A stretch of DNA of 64,000 nt from Bacteroidia bacterium (GCA_041391665.1 JAWKNO010000002.1:620001-684000), one strand, 5' to 3'. Positions 8,424 through 18,677 are shown, numbered from the stretch's first letter. Numbers and translations are program-made. Notes: generated by a model from the sequence alone, not told the origin.

Positions 8424-9026
8424 CTAAAGTTTGAAAAGCGGGTTGGTTTCGTGAATAAACTGGAGAATTTCACTCCTCCCTTTTCCCGAAAGTGCGGAAG
8501 TCTGGATCATAGGCGGCAATTCTTCCCATGAAGTTAATAATTCATTTTTAAGGGCTTTGAAGTTTTGGGAGAATTCTTTTTGAGTAGGTTTATCTGTTTT
8601 GGTCAGCAAAATAGTAAAAGGAACCCCTTTGACACCGAGGTACTCCATAAATTCCATATCGATAGCCTGGGGGGGAATTCTGCTGTCGACCAAAACAAAC
8701 AGGTTCAACATATTGTTTCTTTTGGTGACGTAGTCGGTGATAAGTTTGGAGAAACCTTCACGTTTATCTTTCGAAACTCTGGCATAGCCATAGCCTGGCA
8801 AATCTGCAAGATACCAGGCTTCGTTGATCAGAAAATGATTGATTAACTGTGTCTTACCGGGTGTAGAGCTGGTTTTTGCGAGGTTTTTTCTTTCGCAAAG
8901 ACTGTTGATGAGGGACGATTTTCCTACATTAGACCTCCCAACAAACCCGTACTCCGGATAGTTATTAGGAGGGAATTGCCCTATATTTGCACTGCTTTTG
9001 ACGAATGTTGCGGAGTGTATGATCAT
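8424..9026 (-). CDS. engB: Ribosome biogenesis GTP-binding protein EngB/YsxC
   Basis: The 200-aa GTPase acts in assembly of the large ribosomal subunit. All G motifs are visible: GRSNVGKSS (G1), the STPGKT switch (G2), DLPGYG (G3), TKTD (G4) and SALSGKG (G5). The start at MIIHSATFVKSS is preferred over one three codons upstream because relatives begin MII.SA.FVKSS. It is divergent from menG, an arrangement common near porT in Bacteroidota. Confidence 0.95.
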   Translation of the reverse strand: MIIHSATFVKSSANIGQFPPNNYPEYGFVGRSNVGKSSLINSLCERKNLAKTSSTPGKTQLINHFLINEAWYLADLPGYGYARVSKDKREGFSKLITDYVTKRNNMLNLFVLVDSRIPPQAIDMEFMEYLGVKGVPFTILLTKTDKPTQKEFSQNFKALKNELLTSWEELPPMIQTSALSGKGRSEILQFIHETNPLFKL

Positions 9027-9089
9027 AGTGCACAAAAATAGTAATTAGTTTTTAGTTATTACTTGTTGATAAAAAGAGATTATTCATAA

Positions 9090-9818
9090 ATGGCTGAAAC
9101 AGTAACACCTTACCAAAAACCAGACGCCTCAAAGAAGGCTCAGGTAACGGAAATGTTTGACAACATTGCTCCCAGTTATGACCTTCTGAATCATGCCCTT
9201 TCTTTTGGGATTGATATTCTGTGGAGGAAAAAAGCGATCCGTATGCTGAAACAATATCACCCACGGGTTGTCGTTGATATAGCGACCGGGACGGGTGATT
9301 TTGCGGTAGAAGCGATAAAACTCAATCCCGATAAGATCATTGGCATAGACATATCTGCGGAAATGCTTCGGATAGGGGCTGAGAAGATGAAGAAAAAAGG
9401 CCTCGATCAGCGGGTAGAAATGCGTTTGGGAGACTCTGAGTCCCTGAATCTGGAAACGGATTCCATAGACGCGATCACGGTAGGTTTTGGGGTGCGCAAT
9501 TTTGAAAACCTCAAGCTGGGAATGAGCGAAATATATCGCGTGCTTCGTCCGGGTGGAGCTGCGGTTATACTGGAGCCTTCGTATCCCACACGCTTCCCGC
9601 TGAAGCAGTTGTTTTTCCTCCACTTTCAGGTCATCACGCCCCTCATTGGAAAGCTGATCTCCGGGGACAATGCAGCCTATAAGTATTTGCCCGATTCTGT
9701 AAAAGCATTCCCCAATGGCACTGCATTTACGCAAATCTGCCGGGAAGTTGGGTTTAAAAAGGCAGCGTACAAACCCCTGACGCTGGGGATTTGCTCCATG
9801 TATGTTTTGGAAAAGTAA
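9090..9818 (+). CDS. menG: Demethylmenaquinone methyltransferase (UbiE/MenG)
   Basis: The 242-aa SAM-dependent methyltransferase carries out the last step of menaquinone synthesis. Motifs include MFDNIAPSYDLLNHALSFGID near the N-terminus, the SAM-binding VDIATGTGDFA (about 70-80), AITVGFGVRNF (about 132-142) and LRPGGAAVILEPSYP. The C-terminal FKKAAYKPLTLGICSMY is also typical. Ubiquinone is not expected in Bacteroidota, so the menaquinone role is chosen. porT follows after about 200 bases, as in many relatives. Confidence 0.95.
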   Translation: MAETVTPYQKPDASKKAQVTEMFDNIAPSYDLLNHALSFGIDILWRKKAIRMLKQYHPRVVVDIATGTGDFAVEAIKLNPDKIIGIDISAEMLRIGAEKMKKKGLDQRVEMRLGDSESLNLETDSIDAITVGFGVRNFENLKLGMSEIYRVLRPGGAAVILEPSYPTRFPLKQLFFLHFQVITPLIGKLISGDNAAYKYLPDSVKAFPNGTAFTQICREVGFKKAAYKPLTLGICSMYVLEK

Positions 9819-10015
9819 ATCTTTCTTTTTCCCCGTGGCATCTGAATGTCTGGATATCCGTTATTTAAATGATAGCGAATGTTTGTAAGGTTTTGTATGT
9901 TTTTTTTGCACACATGTTTTGAATTTCGCAGGTTTGCATAAATTGTCTGAATTAAAAACCCTTAATTAGAAAAAAAATATCCACCAGTTGTACCTTACGT
10001 TTTTAAGACTATTAT

Positions 10016-10717
10016 ATGAAAGGCAATCAATTTGCACGCGCAACATTGGTGGTTGTGTTCCTGCTGTGTGTATCACTGCGGGGGGTATCCCAGAGTTATG
10101 GTAACAGGCACCCCTTCGATTTTAAAAATTTCAATTTGGGATTTTTAATGGGGCTGAATTACAACGCCTACAACCTTAAGGAACAAATCAACATTATCGA
10201 CAGAGGAATTCTTCTCCACCAAATAAATGTCGTGCCCCGCTACGGGCTTTCCCTTGGCATGATCGCCAATTACAATCTGGCTGATCAGGTAAGTCTCCGG
10301 TCGGGTATAAATATTTCTCTGGAACAGCGGGACTTCAATTATTTCTTTGCCAATGATTCTCTCATTGTGCGCAAAATTGAAGCGTCCTATTTGAATCTGC
10401 CTTTGGTATTTCAGTTTAAAACCAAATACTACAAGGCAACCCGGGTATATGTACTTTCCGGCGCGCAGATAGGGATAAACCTCAACAGCAACAAGAAGGT
10501 GCGTGATGATATGAACCTGTTGAAAATCAAAACACAGGACGTTAGCCTGGTTTTTGGCGCAGGGGTCAATCTCTATGGCGACAGGATTAAACTTTCGCCC
10601 GAAATACGCTATTCTCTGGGGCTAAAAAACATTTATGAACCAGAGTTTACCAGTCACCCGTACGCCATCAGTAAACTGCTGAGTCAGGTGCTGGTAATTG
10701 TTGTCAATTTTGAGTAG
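10016..10717 (+). CDS. porT: PorT-like type IX secretion outer-membrane protein
   Basis: The 233-aa protein has a signal peptide (about 1-25) and a small eight-stranded-type barrel pattern. Segments FNLGFLMGLNYNAYNL, QINVVPRYGLSLGMIANYNL, ASYLNLPLVFQFKTKYY and a C-terminal SQVLVIVVNFE fit PorT, an outer-membrane component needed for T9SS function and gliding. Synteny with the upstream menG gene supports this. The window also encodes two proteins with T9SS-type ends (15.3 and 40.5 kb). Confidence 0.85.
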   Translation: MKGNQFARATLVVVFLLCVSLRGVSQSYGNRHPFDFKNFNLGFLMGLNYNAYNLKEQINIIDRGILLHQINVVPRYGLSLGMIANYNLADQVSLRSGINISLEQRDFNYFFANDSLIVRKIEASYLNLPLVFQFKTKYYKATRVYVLSGAQIGINLNSNKKVRDDMNLLKIKTQDVSLVFGAGVNLYGDRIKLSPEIRYSLGLKNIYEPEFTSHPYAISKLLSQVLVIVVNFE

Positions 10718-10722
10718 TTTTT

Positions 10723-13700
10723 TCAGGCAGGCTCAAATTCCACAACGAGGTCATCTTGTTCTACCATGGTTTTATTTGCCAGGTGGACTGCCCGGATCAC
10801 ACCGCTGACAGGTGAAGTGATCGTTGACTCCATTTTCATGGCTTCGATGACAAATAAGGGTTCGTTTTTGGTGACCTTGTCTCCGGGATTTACAAATATC
10901 CGGGTGAGCCTTCCCTGGAGGGGGCAGCCGATTTCGTTGGCTGTCAATGCTTTTCTGTGTACGACTTTCTTCACAGATACTTTTTCATCGCGGACTTCTA
11001 CGGATCGGGTTTGGCCATTGATTTTGAAGAATACCGCACGGAAACCTTCATCATCAGGTTCTGATACATACATAAAGCGAATCAGCAGGTTTTTTCCAGG
11101 CTCAATCTGCACCAGAATTTCCTCATTTGGCTTCATTGGGTAAAAGAACGCAGGTGTGGGGATTTTGGACACTTCGTCAAATGTGATGAGGTGTTCGTAG
11201 TATTCAGTAAAAACCTTGGGATAGAGTTTGTAGGATAGAAAATCCAGAAAACTCATCCGTGGGTCTGCAAATTTTTCCCGGAACTCTGCAAACTCTTTAT
11301 CAATGTCCACGGGAGACATGAAGGCATTGGGCCTTTCTGTGTAGGGTTTTTCATTTTTGAGTACCAGTTTTTGCAGTTTTTCCGGAAACCCACCATAAGG
11401 CTGTCCCAAATCTCCCCGGAAAAAGGATTTTACGGAATCTGGAAAAGCGAGGTGATCCCCTTTGTCATATACATCCTGTTCGGTGAGGTTATTGCTGGTC
11501 ATAAAGAGCGCCATATCCCCCACAACTTTGGAGGAAGGGGTTACTTTGACAATATCCCCAAACATCTGATTGACGATGGCGTAGTTTTCCTTGATTTTTT
11601 CAAATTTATCTTCCAGTCCCAGTGAGCGTGCCTGGGGAAGAAGATTGGAATATTGCCCTCCGGGGATTTCGTGTTTATAAACCTCTGCTGTTCCGGCCCG
11701 GAGTTCAGATTCAAAAGGATAGTAATATCCACGGACAGCTTCCCAGTAGTTGGAGAAATCGTTGAGTGATTGCAGGTTAATATCCGGCGCACGGTGATGG
11801 CCCTGGAAAGCGGCAACCACTGAGTTAAATCCCGGTTGAGAAGTCAGCCCTGACATGGCACTGAGAGCCACATCCACTACATCCACCCCGGCTTCAATAG
11901 CCTTGAGGTAGGTAGTGATCTGGTTGGAAGAAGTGTCGTGTGTGTGAAGGTGAATTGGCAGGTCAACCGCTTTTTTCAGCTCGGTAACCAATATTTCTGC
12001 TGCATAGGGTTTGAGCAAACCTGCCATATCTTTAATAGCCAGAATATGTGCCCCCTGATCTTCGATCTGCCGCGCGAGGTCCAGGTAATACGCGAGGTTG
12101 TATTTGGTTCTGGCCGGGTCTGTGATATCACCAGTGTAGCAGATACAAACCTCTGCCAGGGCTTCGGTTCTTTCTCTTACCGTTTTGATACTTACTTTCA
12201 TGGCATCGAGCCAGTTGAGCGAGTCAAATATCCGGAAAATATCGATTCCATTTTTCCAGGCCTTTTCGATAAACAATTCGATCAGGTTGTCAGGATAAGC
12301 CGTATAGCCAACCGCATTGGAGCCCCGGAGCAGCATCTGGAAAAGAATATTAGGAATCGCTTCTCTGAGCATTTTGAGCCGCGCCCATGGATCTTCGTGG
12401 AGGAAACGCATGGAAACATCAAAGGTAGCGCCTCCCCATACTTCCATAGAAAAAACTTCCGGGTGATTTCTGGCAAAACTTTCGGCGACGTTGAGCATAT
12501 CCATGGTACGCATCCGGGTAGCCAGCAAAGACTGGTGAGCATCCCTGAAGGTCGTATCAGTATATTGAACTTTAGATTCAGACTTCAGCCATTGAATGAA
12601 ATTTTCTCTGCCTGAATGAGTCAACCGGGTTTTTGTGCCTTCGGGTATAGGTGCATTTTTATCAAAATGTGGTACTACCGGATGCCTGAATGTCCGTGAA
12701 CTGTCCACAAACTTTACATCCGGGTTGCCATTCACCTGGACTTTGGCGAGGAAACGCAGGGTTTTGGTACCCCTGTCAAGGCTTGTTCTGAAATCCAGCA
12801 GTTCTGGATTTTGCTGGATAAAGCCAACACTAGCTTCGCCTGCCATAAACACCGGATGGGTGATGACATTGAGCAAAAAGTTGATATTGGTTTTTACTCC
12901 TCTGATCCGAAATTCACGCAGCGTGCGGTGCATACGTTGGGTAGCACCTTTAAGTGTGCGTCCCCATGCAGAAACTTTGACAAGCATGGAGTCAAAGAAA
13001 GGGGAGACGTCTACCCCTGCGTAGGAAGAACCCTCATCGAGGCGGATACCAAACCCACCGGCATTGCGGTAGGCGATAATTCTGCCGTAGTCGGGCTTGA
13101 AGCCATTTTTGGGGTCTTCCGTGGTAATGCGGCATTGAATGGCAAAACCATTGCAGTGCAAATCTTCCTGACTACGGATAAGGATCTGCGGGTCGGAGAG
13201 ACGATATCCGGCTGCAACAAGGATTTGGGTGCGCACGATATCTACCCCGGTTACTTCTTCCGTGATCGTATGTTCGACCTGGATACGGGGATTTACCTCA
13301 ATAAAAAATACATTGTTTTGCTGATCAACAAGAAACTCGGCAGTACCTGCATTGTTGTATCCGACATACCTTGCGATCTGGAGGGCATATTCAAATATCT
13401 GTTTGCGAAGTTCATCGGGAAGGATAGAAGGTGCCACTTCCACCACTTTTTGAAATCGCCGCTGTACGGAGCAGTCGCGCTCAAAAAGATGAACGATATT
13501 GCCAAAGTTATCCCCCAGAATCTGCACTTCAATATGTTTGGGGCTATCAATATATTTTTCGATAAAAATGGTATCATTACCGAAGGCAGTCCCTGCTTCC
13601 TGACGGGCTTCCTGATAGGCTTTAATCAGTTCTTCTTCATTGCGAACCACACGCATGCCCCTTCCACCGCCGCCGCCGGCAGCTTTCAGAATCACGGGAA

Positions 13701-14178
13701 ACCCGATTCTGGCTGCTTCCATCATCGCATCGGAAAGTTTGTCCAGTTTGATTTTACTGTCTGGAATCAAAGGAACATTTACCGCACCGGCTACCGTTTT
13801 CGCCTTTACTTTATCGCCCAGTTTATCCATCACTTCGGAACGTGGGCCGATAAATACAATTTTTTCCTCTTCACATCTGCGAACAAAGTCCACATTTTCT
13901 GAAAGAAATCCATAGCCAGGGTGAATGGCATCTACCTGTTTACTTTTTGCAAGAGAGATAATGGCTTCGATATCCAGATAGGGGCGTAGCGGATCATCAT
14001 CTTCTCCAATCTGATAGGCCTCATCCGCTTTATAGCGGTGGAGTGAGTACCTGTCCTCAAAAGAATAAATGGCTACGGTGCTGATATTCAGTTCGGAAAT
14101 AGCCCGTAAAACTCTAATGGCGATCTCCCCGCGGTTTGCGACTAATATTTTGTCGAATTTGGTAATCTCAGTTTGCAT
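10723..14178 (-). CDS. pyc: Pyruvate carboxylase
   Basis: With the start at MQTEITKFDKILVANRGE (14178) the product is 1151 aa, the usual length. It carboxylates pyruvate to oxaloacetate. Domain order is complete: biotin carboxylase (about 8-460, with AAGGGGGRGMR ATP loop and EVNPRIQVEHT), carboxyltransferase (about 540-800, with DTTFRDAHQSLLATRMRT), allosteric/tetramerisation part, and biotinyl domain with EAMKMEST, the biotinylated Lys at about 1115. An upstream in-frame extension of 18 codons exists but lacks similarity to the family. It converges on porT with a 5-base gap. Confidence 0.97.
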   Translation of the reverse strand: MQTEITKFDKILVANRGEIAIRVLRAISELNISTVAIYSFEDRYSLHRYKADEAYQIGEDDDPLRPYLDIEAIISLAKSKQVDAIHPGYGFLSENVDFVRRCEEEKIVFIGPRSEVMDKLGDKVKAKTVAGAVNVPLIPDSKIKLDKLSDAMMEAARIGFPVILKAAGGGGGRGMRVVRNEEELIKAYQEARQEAGTAFGNDTIFIEKYIDSPKHIEVQILGDNFGNIVHLFERDCSVQRRFQKVVEVAPSILPDELRKQIFEYALQIARYVGYNNAGTAEFLVDQQNNVFFIEVNPRIQVEHTITEEVTGVDIVRTQILVAAGYRLSDPQILIRSQEDLHCNGFAIQCRITTEDPKNGFKPDYGRIIAYRNAGGFGIRLDEGSSYAGVDVSPFFDSMLVKVSAWGRTLKGATQRMHRTLREFRIRGVKTNINFLLNVITHPVFMAGEASVGFIQQNPELLDFRTSLDRGTKTLRFLAKVQVNGNPDVKFVDSSRTFRHPVVPHFDKNAPIPEGTKTRLTHSGRENFIQWLKSESKVQYTDTTFRDAHQSLLATRMRTMDMLNVAESFARNHPEVFSMEVWGGATFDVSMRFLHEDPWARLKMLREAIPNILFQMLLRGSNAVGYTAYPDNLIELFIEKAWKNGIDIFRIFDSLNWLDAMKVSIKTVRERTEALAEVCICYTGDITDPARTKYNLAYYLDLARQIEDQGAHILAIKDMAGLLKPYAAEILVTELKKAVDLPIHLHTHDTSSNQITTYLKAIEAGVDVVDVALSAMSGLTSQPGFNSVVAAFQGHHRAPDINLQSLNDFSNYWEAVRGYYYPFESELRAGTAEVYKHEIPGGQYSNLLPQARSLGLEDKFEKIKENYAIVNQMFGDIVKVTPSSKVVGDMALFMTSNNLTEQDVYDKGDHLAFPDSVKSFFRGDLGQPYGGFPEKLQKLVLKNEKPYTERPNAFMSPVDIDKEFAEFREKFADPRMSFLDFLSYKLYPKVFTEYYEHLITFDEVSKIPTPAFFYPMKPNEEILVQIEPGKNLLIRFMYVSEPDDEGFRAVFFKINGQTRSVEVRDEKVSVKKVVHRKALTANEIGCPLQGRLTRIFVNPGDKVTKNEPLFVIEAMKMESTITSPVSGVIRAVHLANKTMVEQDDLVVEFEPA

Positions 14179-14320
14179 GTAGGAATAATTGAGTATGGAT
14201 TGGGGGCTGGGGCGGGACGCGAATTTATACAAAAAGTAATGGATAACAAAAGGATACTAATAATCCACAAAGGCTGATTTTCTGACAATATTCAGTTCTG
14301 TTAGGTTGGCAGAATAATCA

Positions 14321-14352
14321 TTTGGGAATTAAACAACGAATCACTAAATTAC
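14321..14352 (+). promoter_or_regulatory. Possible promoter for lipoprotein gene
   Basis: TTTG at 14321-14324 is followed after 20 bases by TAAATTAC at 14345-14352, similar to the TTTG-N19/20-TAnnTTTG pattern of Bacteroidota. The gene starts 12 bases later, so the leader would be very short. Confidence 0.3.
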
Positions 14353-14364
14353 GTTTATAACATT

Positions 14365-14859
14365 ATGGTAACTACTTACAAATATCTGTTGGTCATCCCA
14401 TTGCTCTTGGTTATGCTTACGGCTTGCGACAACACGCCGGTGTTTCCCGTTGAGCCCAAAGTAGAATTTCTGGACATTCAACCCCGGTTAGTTCAACATT
14501 TCCGGGACTCTATAGTAGTAAAAATTAAATTTCAGGATGGTGATGGCAACCTGGGGGCTGTAAATCCCGGAGATATTAATCTGAAACTGATTGACGACAG
14601 ATACCAGCGGGGGATCCTTACCCTTGACCAGGCGACCAACAGCTATAGTGTACCCAATCTAACCCCAGATGCCCGCAACCCGGCGATTCAGGGTGAAATA
14701 TCGGTTACCATTCCATTGACGATCAACACCGGAACCAATCAGGAAGAGGAAGTGCGTTACCTCATTCAACTTTGGGATCGGTCTGGAAATCTCGCAGGTC
14801 CCATCGACGGAGATCCTGACAATGCTGTTTATACGGATTATATTACGGTTTTCCGATAA
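14365..14859 (+). CDS. Hypothetical lipoprotein
   Basis: The 164-aa protein has a lipoprotein signal with lipobox LTAC (Cys about 21). The mature part opens with PVEPKVEFLDIQP and contains VKIKFQDGDGNLG, a DGDGDLG-type stretch frequent in Bacteroidota lipoproteins that pack as beta-sandwiches, and ends YTDYITVFR. No enzymatic motif is seen. Its 3' end overlaps the convergent speD gene by 17 bases. Confidence 0.75.
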   Translation: MVTTYKYLLVIPLLLVMLTACDNTPVFPVEPKVEFLDIQPRLVQHFRDSIVVKIKFQDGDGNLGAVNPGDINLKLIDDRYQRGILTLDQATNSYSVPNLTPDARNPAIQGEISVTIPLTINTGTNQEEEVRYLIQLWDRSGNLAGPIDGDPDNAVYTDYITVFR

Positions 14860-15211
14860 TATTGTCCCTTCTTCCTCTGGAAATATCTTTTATGTCTGAA
14901 TGGCCGGCACAAAGTGCTTGCATGAGGTATTCATGGGCTTTCCATGGATTCATCTGTGCCCCGCAGGTAAAAATATCTACGGCTGCATAGTGAGATTCCG
15001 GCCAGGTATGAATGGTCAGATGACTTTCCTGAATAATCACCACCCCCGATACCCCAAAAGGAGAGAAATGGTGAAAATGTGATTGAATAATCGTCGCTGA
15101 TGCTTGTCGGGCAGCCTCCAGCATGAATTCCTCAATCAAAGTTGTATTATTTAGTATTTGCCTCGAACAATCGTGGTAGTCGACGAGTATATGTCTTCCC
15201 AGTGATTCCAT
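14843..15211 (-). CDS. speD: S-adenosylmethionine decarboxylase proenzyme
   Basis: The 122-aa product is the short class 1b AdoMet decarboxylase. It makes decarboxylated AdoMet for spermidine synthesis. The self-cleavage site is in QESHLTIHTWPE, where the Ser becomes the pyruvoyl cofactor; FTCGAQMNPWKA supplies the conserved Cys. Length and motifs are normal. No spermidine synthase gene is in the window. Confidence 0.95.
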   Translation of the reverse strand: MESLGRHILVDYHDCSRQILNNTTLIEEFMLEAARQASATIIQSHFHHFSPFGVSGVVIIQESHLTIHTWPESHYAAVDIFTCGAQMNPWKAHEYLMQALCAGHSDIKDISRGRRDNIIGKP

Positions 15212-15230
15212 AAATTAGGGATAAAGATAG

Positions 15231-15262
15231 TTGGATTGTCTCAAAACCGAAGGTTACCTTTG
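15231..15262 (+). promoter_or_regulatory. Possible promoter for the SprB-repeat protein
   Basis: TTG at 15231-15233 precedes TACCTTTG (15255-15262), a perfect TAnnTTTG box, with a 21-base gap. The coding start at 15311 leaves a leader of about 40 bases. Confidence 0.4.
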
Positions 15263-15310
15263 CATAAATATCCTTTTGCTTCGTTCATGTGATATAAATT
15301 TTTGTCTGAA

Positions 15311-17608
15311 ATGAATATTCATTTGAAGTTGTTGTTTTCTTTAGGCCTGTTTTGTGGGTTTATACAGGTCTCCAAAGCCAGCCATGTTCCCGCTCCTATA
15401 CCAGCCAGGGTACTATGTATCAATATTTCCGCTACCAATTCTGTCGCTGCCGGCTGCAACCAGACCAACGGAAGTATTACGCTGGTGCATGATGGTACGG
15501 CACCATTTACCTATGTATGGTCACACGACTCTACGTTGAATACTCCGGTTGCAAATAATCTGGCTGCCGGCAACTATTCTGTATCGATTTCAGACGCTGC
15601 GGGTTGTACTGCCCAGACAACGGTTACCGTTGCCCAAATCCCTTTGGATCTTACGGGTAGTACATTGCCCGATACCTGCGGATCTCCCAACGGCTCTGCT
15701 ACGGTGATTGTGGCTCCCGGCCAGGGGCAGGCTCCCTTTACCTACTTATGGGACAATAACGCAGGCAATCAGACTACCCAGACGGCCACAGGATTGCGCA
15801 ATGGCGTATATCAGGTAACCGTCACTGACGCCAACCAATGTCAGGGTACTCAGTCCTTTAACGTTCTAACCGGTAACAATGGCTTTTCAGGTGTGATTGC
15901 TGGTGTACAGCAAATAAACTGTTTTGGCGAAAGCGGGGGGGCTGCAACCGTAATCCCTTCCGGAGGCAATGGTATCTACAACTATCAGTGGTTTCCGATC
16001 AACAGTCCCAATACTATTTTGAGCACAAGCCCAACCGTAACAGGCCTCGCCGCCGGGCTGTACGTTATCCGATTGACAGACCCTACAGGCAACCGATGTA
16101 TTTTTAATACAGCTGTAAATATTCGCCAGCCTGACTCTGTAGCGACCAATCTTTCTGCTGATCCTGCTACGGGTTGCCGCTCCGGAAACGGCAAAGCCTG
16201 GGTAAATCCTTCCGGCGGTACGGCGCCTTATGATATTCTTTGGTCTACAGGTTCGACCAATGATTCTATTTTGAATCTTCAACCTGATTTCTATTCTGTT
16301 ACAATTACCGACTCTCTGGGTTGTGTCAAAACTACAGAGTTTTTGATTCGCAGTGCCGCCGGCCCCTATTTTACCATAGATACAGCCCAGGCAGATAATT
16401 GTGGACTTGGCCAGGGAATTGCCATGATCAATATCTCTAAAGGCCAGGCGCCTTACCGGGTAATTTGGAATACGTTTTCCCCCCAACCAACAGACACCTC
16501 GCTTATCGCCTATAATCTTTACCGGTCAAATGGCGCTCAATATTATGCAACAGTCATAGATGCCGATACTTGTATTCAGCGGGAACATTTCGGTATGCCG
16601 GGAAATGACCCGCTGGAATTAATTTCTATCGCTTCAACCCCTGAATATTGCGAACTCGCTAACGGCACAGCTACCGTTGTATTTTCGGGTGGCACGGAAC
16701 CGTATAGCTATCAATGGACAACAAGTCCCAAACAGACGGTGCCTTCCGCTTCCGGGCTGATCTCCGGAAATTATCGGGTTACAGTAAAAGACTCACTGTT
16801 TTGCGAACTTTCGGCAGAAATAGAGGTGGATAGTGAAATTGGATTTTTCCTCGAAACAACTGCTACGGACGAGACTTGCTACGGAAATAACGATGGAACC
16901 GCAACTGCCGTCATAAATGGTGGAAAAGCGCCATTTACCTATAGCTGGACGACTACACCTCCACAGGAATCTGCCCGCGCTACCGACCTGCCCGATGGTG
17001 TCTATAATGTAACAGTAGTTGATGTGGAAGGATGTGAAAGAAGTGCTTTTGCCATCATCGGAAGTCAGGAACTGATTCGTGCAGATTTTCGTTTTCAGCC
17101 TGATACCCTGGCTCCGGTCGTCATTTCCAGTGCAGGATTTACATTTACCAATGAATCAGAAGGCGGAGAAAATTTTCTCTGGGATTTTGGCGATGGAAAC
17201 GTTTCGACTGAATATTCGCCTTTCCATGTATATGCCGATACCGGCAGGTATTTTGTGACGCTTACTGTTTCAAATGCTTCAGGCGTGTGTACCGATGAAG
17301 TTACCTATGGCCCATTTATCGTAGTGGAAGATGGGATAGTCCATTTGCCGAATGCCTTTTCACCAAATGGCGACGGATTTAATGATTTCTTTCAGGTCGG
17401 CGGTGTGTTGGTTCAGTCATTTGAACTGCGAATCTTCAACCGATGGGGGCAGGAGGTCTTCTCCAGTTTCTCTATCAATGACTCATGGGATGGCCGAACC
17501 GCCAGCGGCAAATATGCGCCTGAAGATGTGTACGTATATTCTTTGTTTGTGACGATTCCGGGTGAAAATCCCATTCGCCAGACAGGTACGGTGACCTTAT
17601 TGAGATAG
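15311..17608 (+). CDS. SprB-repeat, PKD-domain secreted protein with gliding-type T9SS C-terminus
   Basis: The start at ATG 15311 is preferred to a TTG three codons earlier. A signal peptide (about 1-26) is followed by six or more repeats of about 75-90 aa with the SprB pattern: C..NG.....G...PYTY.W.....L..G.Y.V.V.D..GC. A PKD-like domain (WDFGDGNVSTEYSPFHVYADTG, about 620-690) comes next. The C-terminal FSPNGDGFNDFF...ELRIFNRWGQ...WDGR block is the gliding motility-associated C-terminal domain that sends proteins through T9SS. A cell-surface adhesin or gliding-related role is inferred. It converges on the methyltransferase gene with a 5-base gap. Confidence 0.9.
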   Translation: MNIHLKLLFSLGLFCGFIQVSKASHVPAPIPARVLCINISATNSVAAGCNQTNGSITLVHDGTAPFTYVWSHDSTLNTPVANNLAAGNYSVSISDAAGCTAQTTVTVAQIPLDLTGSTLPDTCGSPNGSATVIVAPGQGQAPFTYLWDNNAGNQTTQTATGLRNGVYQVTVTDANQCQGTQSFNVLTGNNGFSGVIAGVQQINCFGESGGAATVIPSGGNGIYNYQWFPINSPNTILSTSPTVTGLAAGLYVIRLTDPTGNRCIFNTAVNIRQPDSVATNLSADPATGCRSGNGKAWVNPSGGTAPYDILWSTGSTNDSILNLQPDFYSVTITDSLGCVKTTEFLIRSAAGPYFTIDTAQADNCGLGQGIAMINISKGQAPYRVIWNTFSPQPTDTSLIAYNLYRSNGAQYYATVIDADTCIQREHFGMPGNDPLELISIASTPEYCELANGTATVVFSGGTEPYSYQWTTSPKQTVPSASGLISGNYRVTVKDSLFCELSAEIEVDSEIGFFLETTATDETCYGNNDGTATAVINGGKAPFTYSWTTTPPQESARATDLPDGVYNVTVVDVEGCERSAFAIIGSQELIRADFRFQPDTLAPVVISSAGFTFTNESEGGENFLWDFGDGNVSTEYSPFHVYADTGRYFVTLTVSNASGVCTDEVTYGPFIVVEDGIVHLPNAFSPNGDGFNDFFQVGGVLVQSFELRIFNRWGQEVFSSFSINDSWDGRTASGKYAPEDVYVYSLFVTIPGENPIRQTGTVTLLR

Positions 17609-17613
17609 GGCGG

Positions 17614-18495
17614 TTACGCGTCTTTCTTCAGCAAAATCCAGAATAAATCTTCCGAAGGGTAGGGGAGTGTGATATTTCCCGGCACAAGGGTTGCAACAAG
17701 CTTTTTGACGATGGAAGACTGGATAGAATGCGACAACAGCGTTTTGGCGTGAGTCGTGTTGATGTATTTGATCTTTCTGCCTTTTGCGACAAAGCTGAAG
17801 CCCATTTTTTTGCCTACGTCAGTCAAACTTTCGGGACTGAACCAGTGCAGTACACTCGGCGGGCTGTATTCATGCCAGCTTTCTTTTGTGATTTTTGCCG
17901 TCAGGCTCTCTCTATTCCAGGTTTCGATCAGCCAGTAACCACCAGGTTTTGTATGATCTGCCAATACCTGAAGCCCTTTTTTCAGGTCGAAAAAATGAGG
18001 CAGAACCTGAATCATGGTAACCAGATCGAATTTTTTCTCTGACCGAAACAGTTCCACAGGACTATTGATGATATCGAGTTTCATTTCAGTCTGGCCAAAT
18101 TTCGCCATTTTCGCATTGGGCTCAACTCCTACGCCCTGCCAGCCGGTATTGTGAAAACCTTTCAGCAGAAAACCCGCAGCCGCACCCACATCCAGCATAT
18201 AGCCGGGTTTCATATATTTGTTGACAACCTTCCCGTACCCTTCGCCTCGTTTGATCAGCAGGTTTTTCTCCAGAAAATAATCTGGATAACCATCTTTCCC
18301 ACCTTCAAAATACTCGTCACTGTAGACAGCTTTTGTGTGGCTTAGATCAGCCTTAACATCTGCAAACATATGTCCACAAGATTCGCATGTACAAATCCAG
18401 CAATCATTTTTGTTGAATTTCCGGGTAATCGTACTGCTTTCACAAACCGGACAAAGTATTTTTTCAACAGAGGACTGAATAAAAGATGCTGTCAT
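17614..18495 (-). CDS. Class I SAM-dependent methyltransferase with N-terminal zinc ribbon
   Basis: The 293-aa protein begins with a Cys-rich CPVC...CTCESCG ribbon (about 16-41), as in methyltransferases that act on sugars, lipids or O-antigen parts. The SAM domain follows, with LDVGAAAGFLLKGF (about 101-114), a VGVEPNAKMA acidic loop and FDLVTMIQVLPHFFDL. The long C-terminal part ends near the LPYPSEDLFWIL segment. The substrate is not recognisable and neighbours give no pathway. Confidence 0.85.
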   Translation of the reverse strand: MTASFIQSSVEKILCPVCESSTITRKFNKNDCWICTCESCGHMFADVKADLSHTKAVYSDEYFEGGKDGYPDYFLEKNLLIKRGEGYGKVVNKYMKPGYMLDVGAAAGFLLKGFHNTGWQGVGVEPNAKMAKFGQTEMKLDIINSPVELFRSEKKFDLVTMIQVLPHFFDLKKGLQVLADHTKPGGYWLIETWNRESLTAKITKESWHEYSPPSVLHWFSPESLTDVGKKMGFSFVAKGRKIKYINTTHAKTLLSHSIQSSIVKKLVATLVPGNITLPYPSEDLFWILLKKDA

Positions 18496-18677
18496 ATAGA
18501 GGGCTTTGGTCGAAATGGGAGAATAATGATAAGATCTTTAAATCTTATCAAAAGCAAATACCATGCTACAAAATATTATTACAGGCAGACTTTCACCGTT
18601 GAAAACCCGCAAAAGCCAACACAAAAATCAGTCAGCAGGTGATGCCGGAATTTTTTACTTTGCAGAAAATTTCGATT

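Noticed and set aside
12811..13902. Open frame of 363 codons opposite pyruvate carboxylase
   Set aside because: It is the antisense of a highly conserved gene and its translation has no domain or signal.
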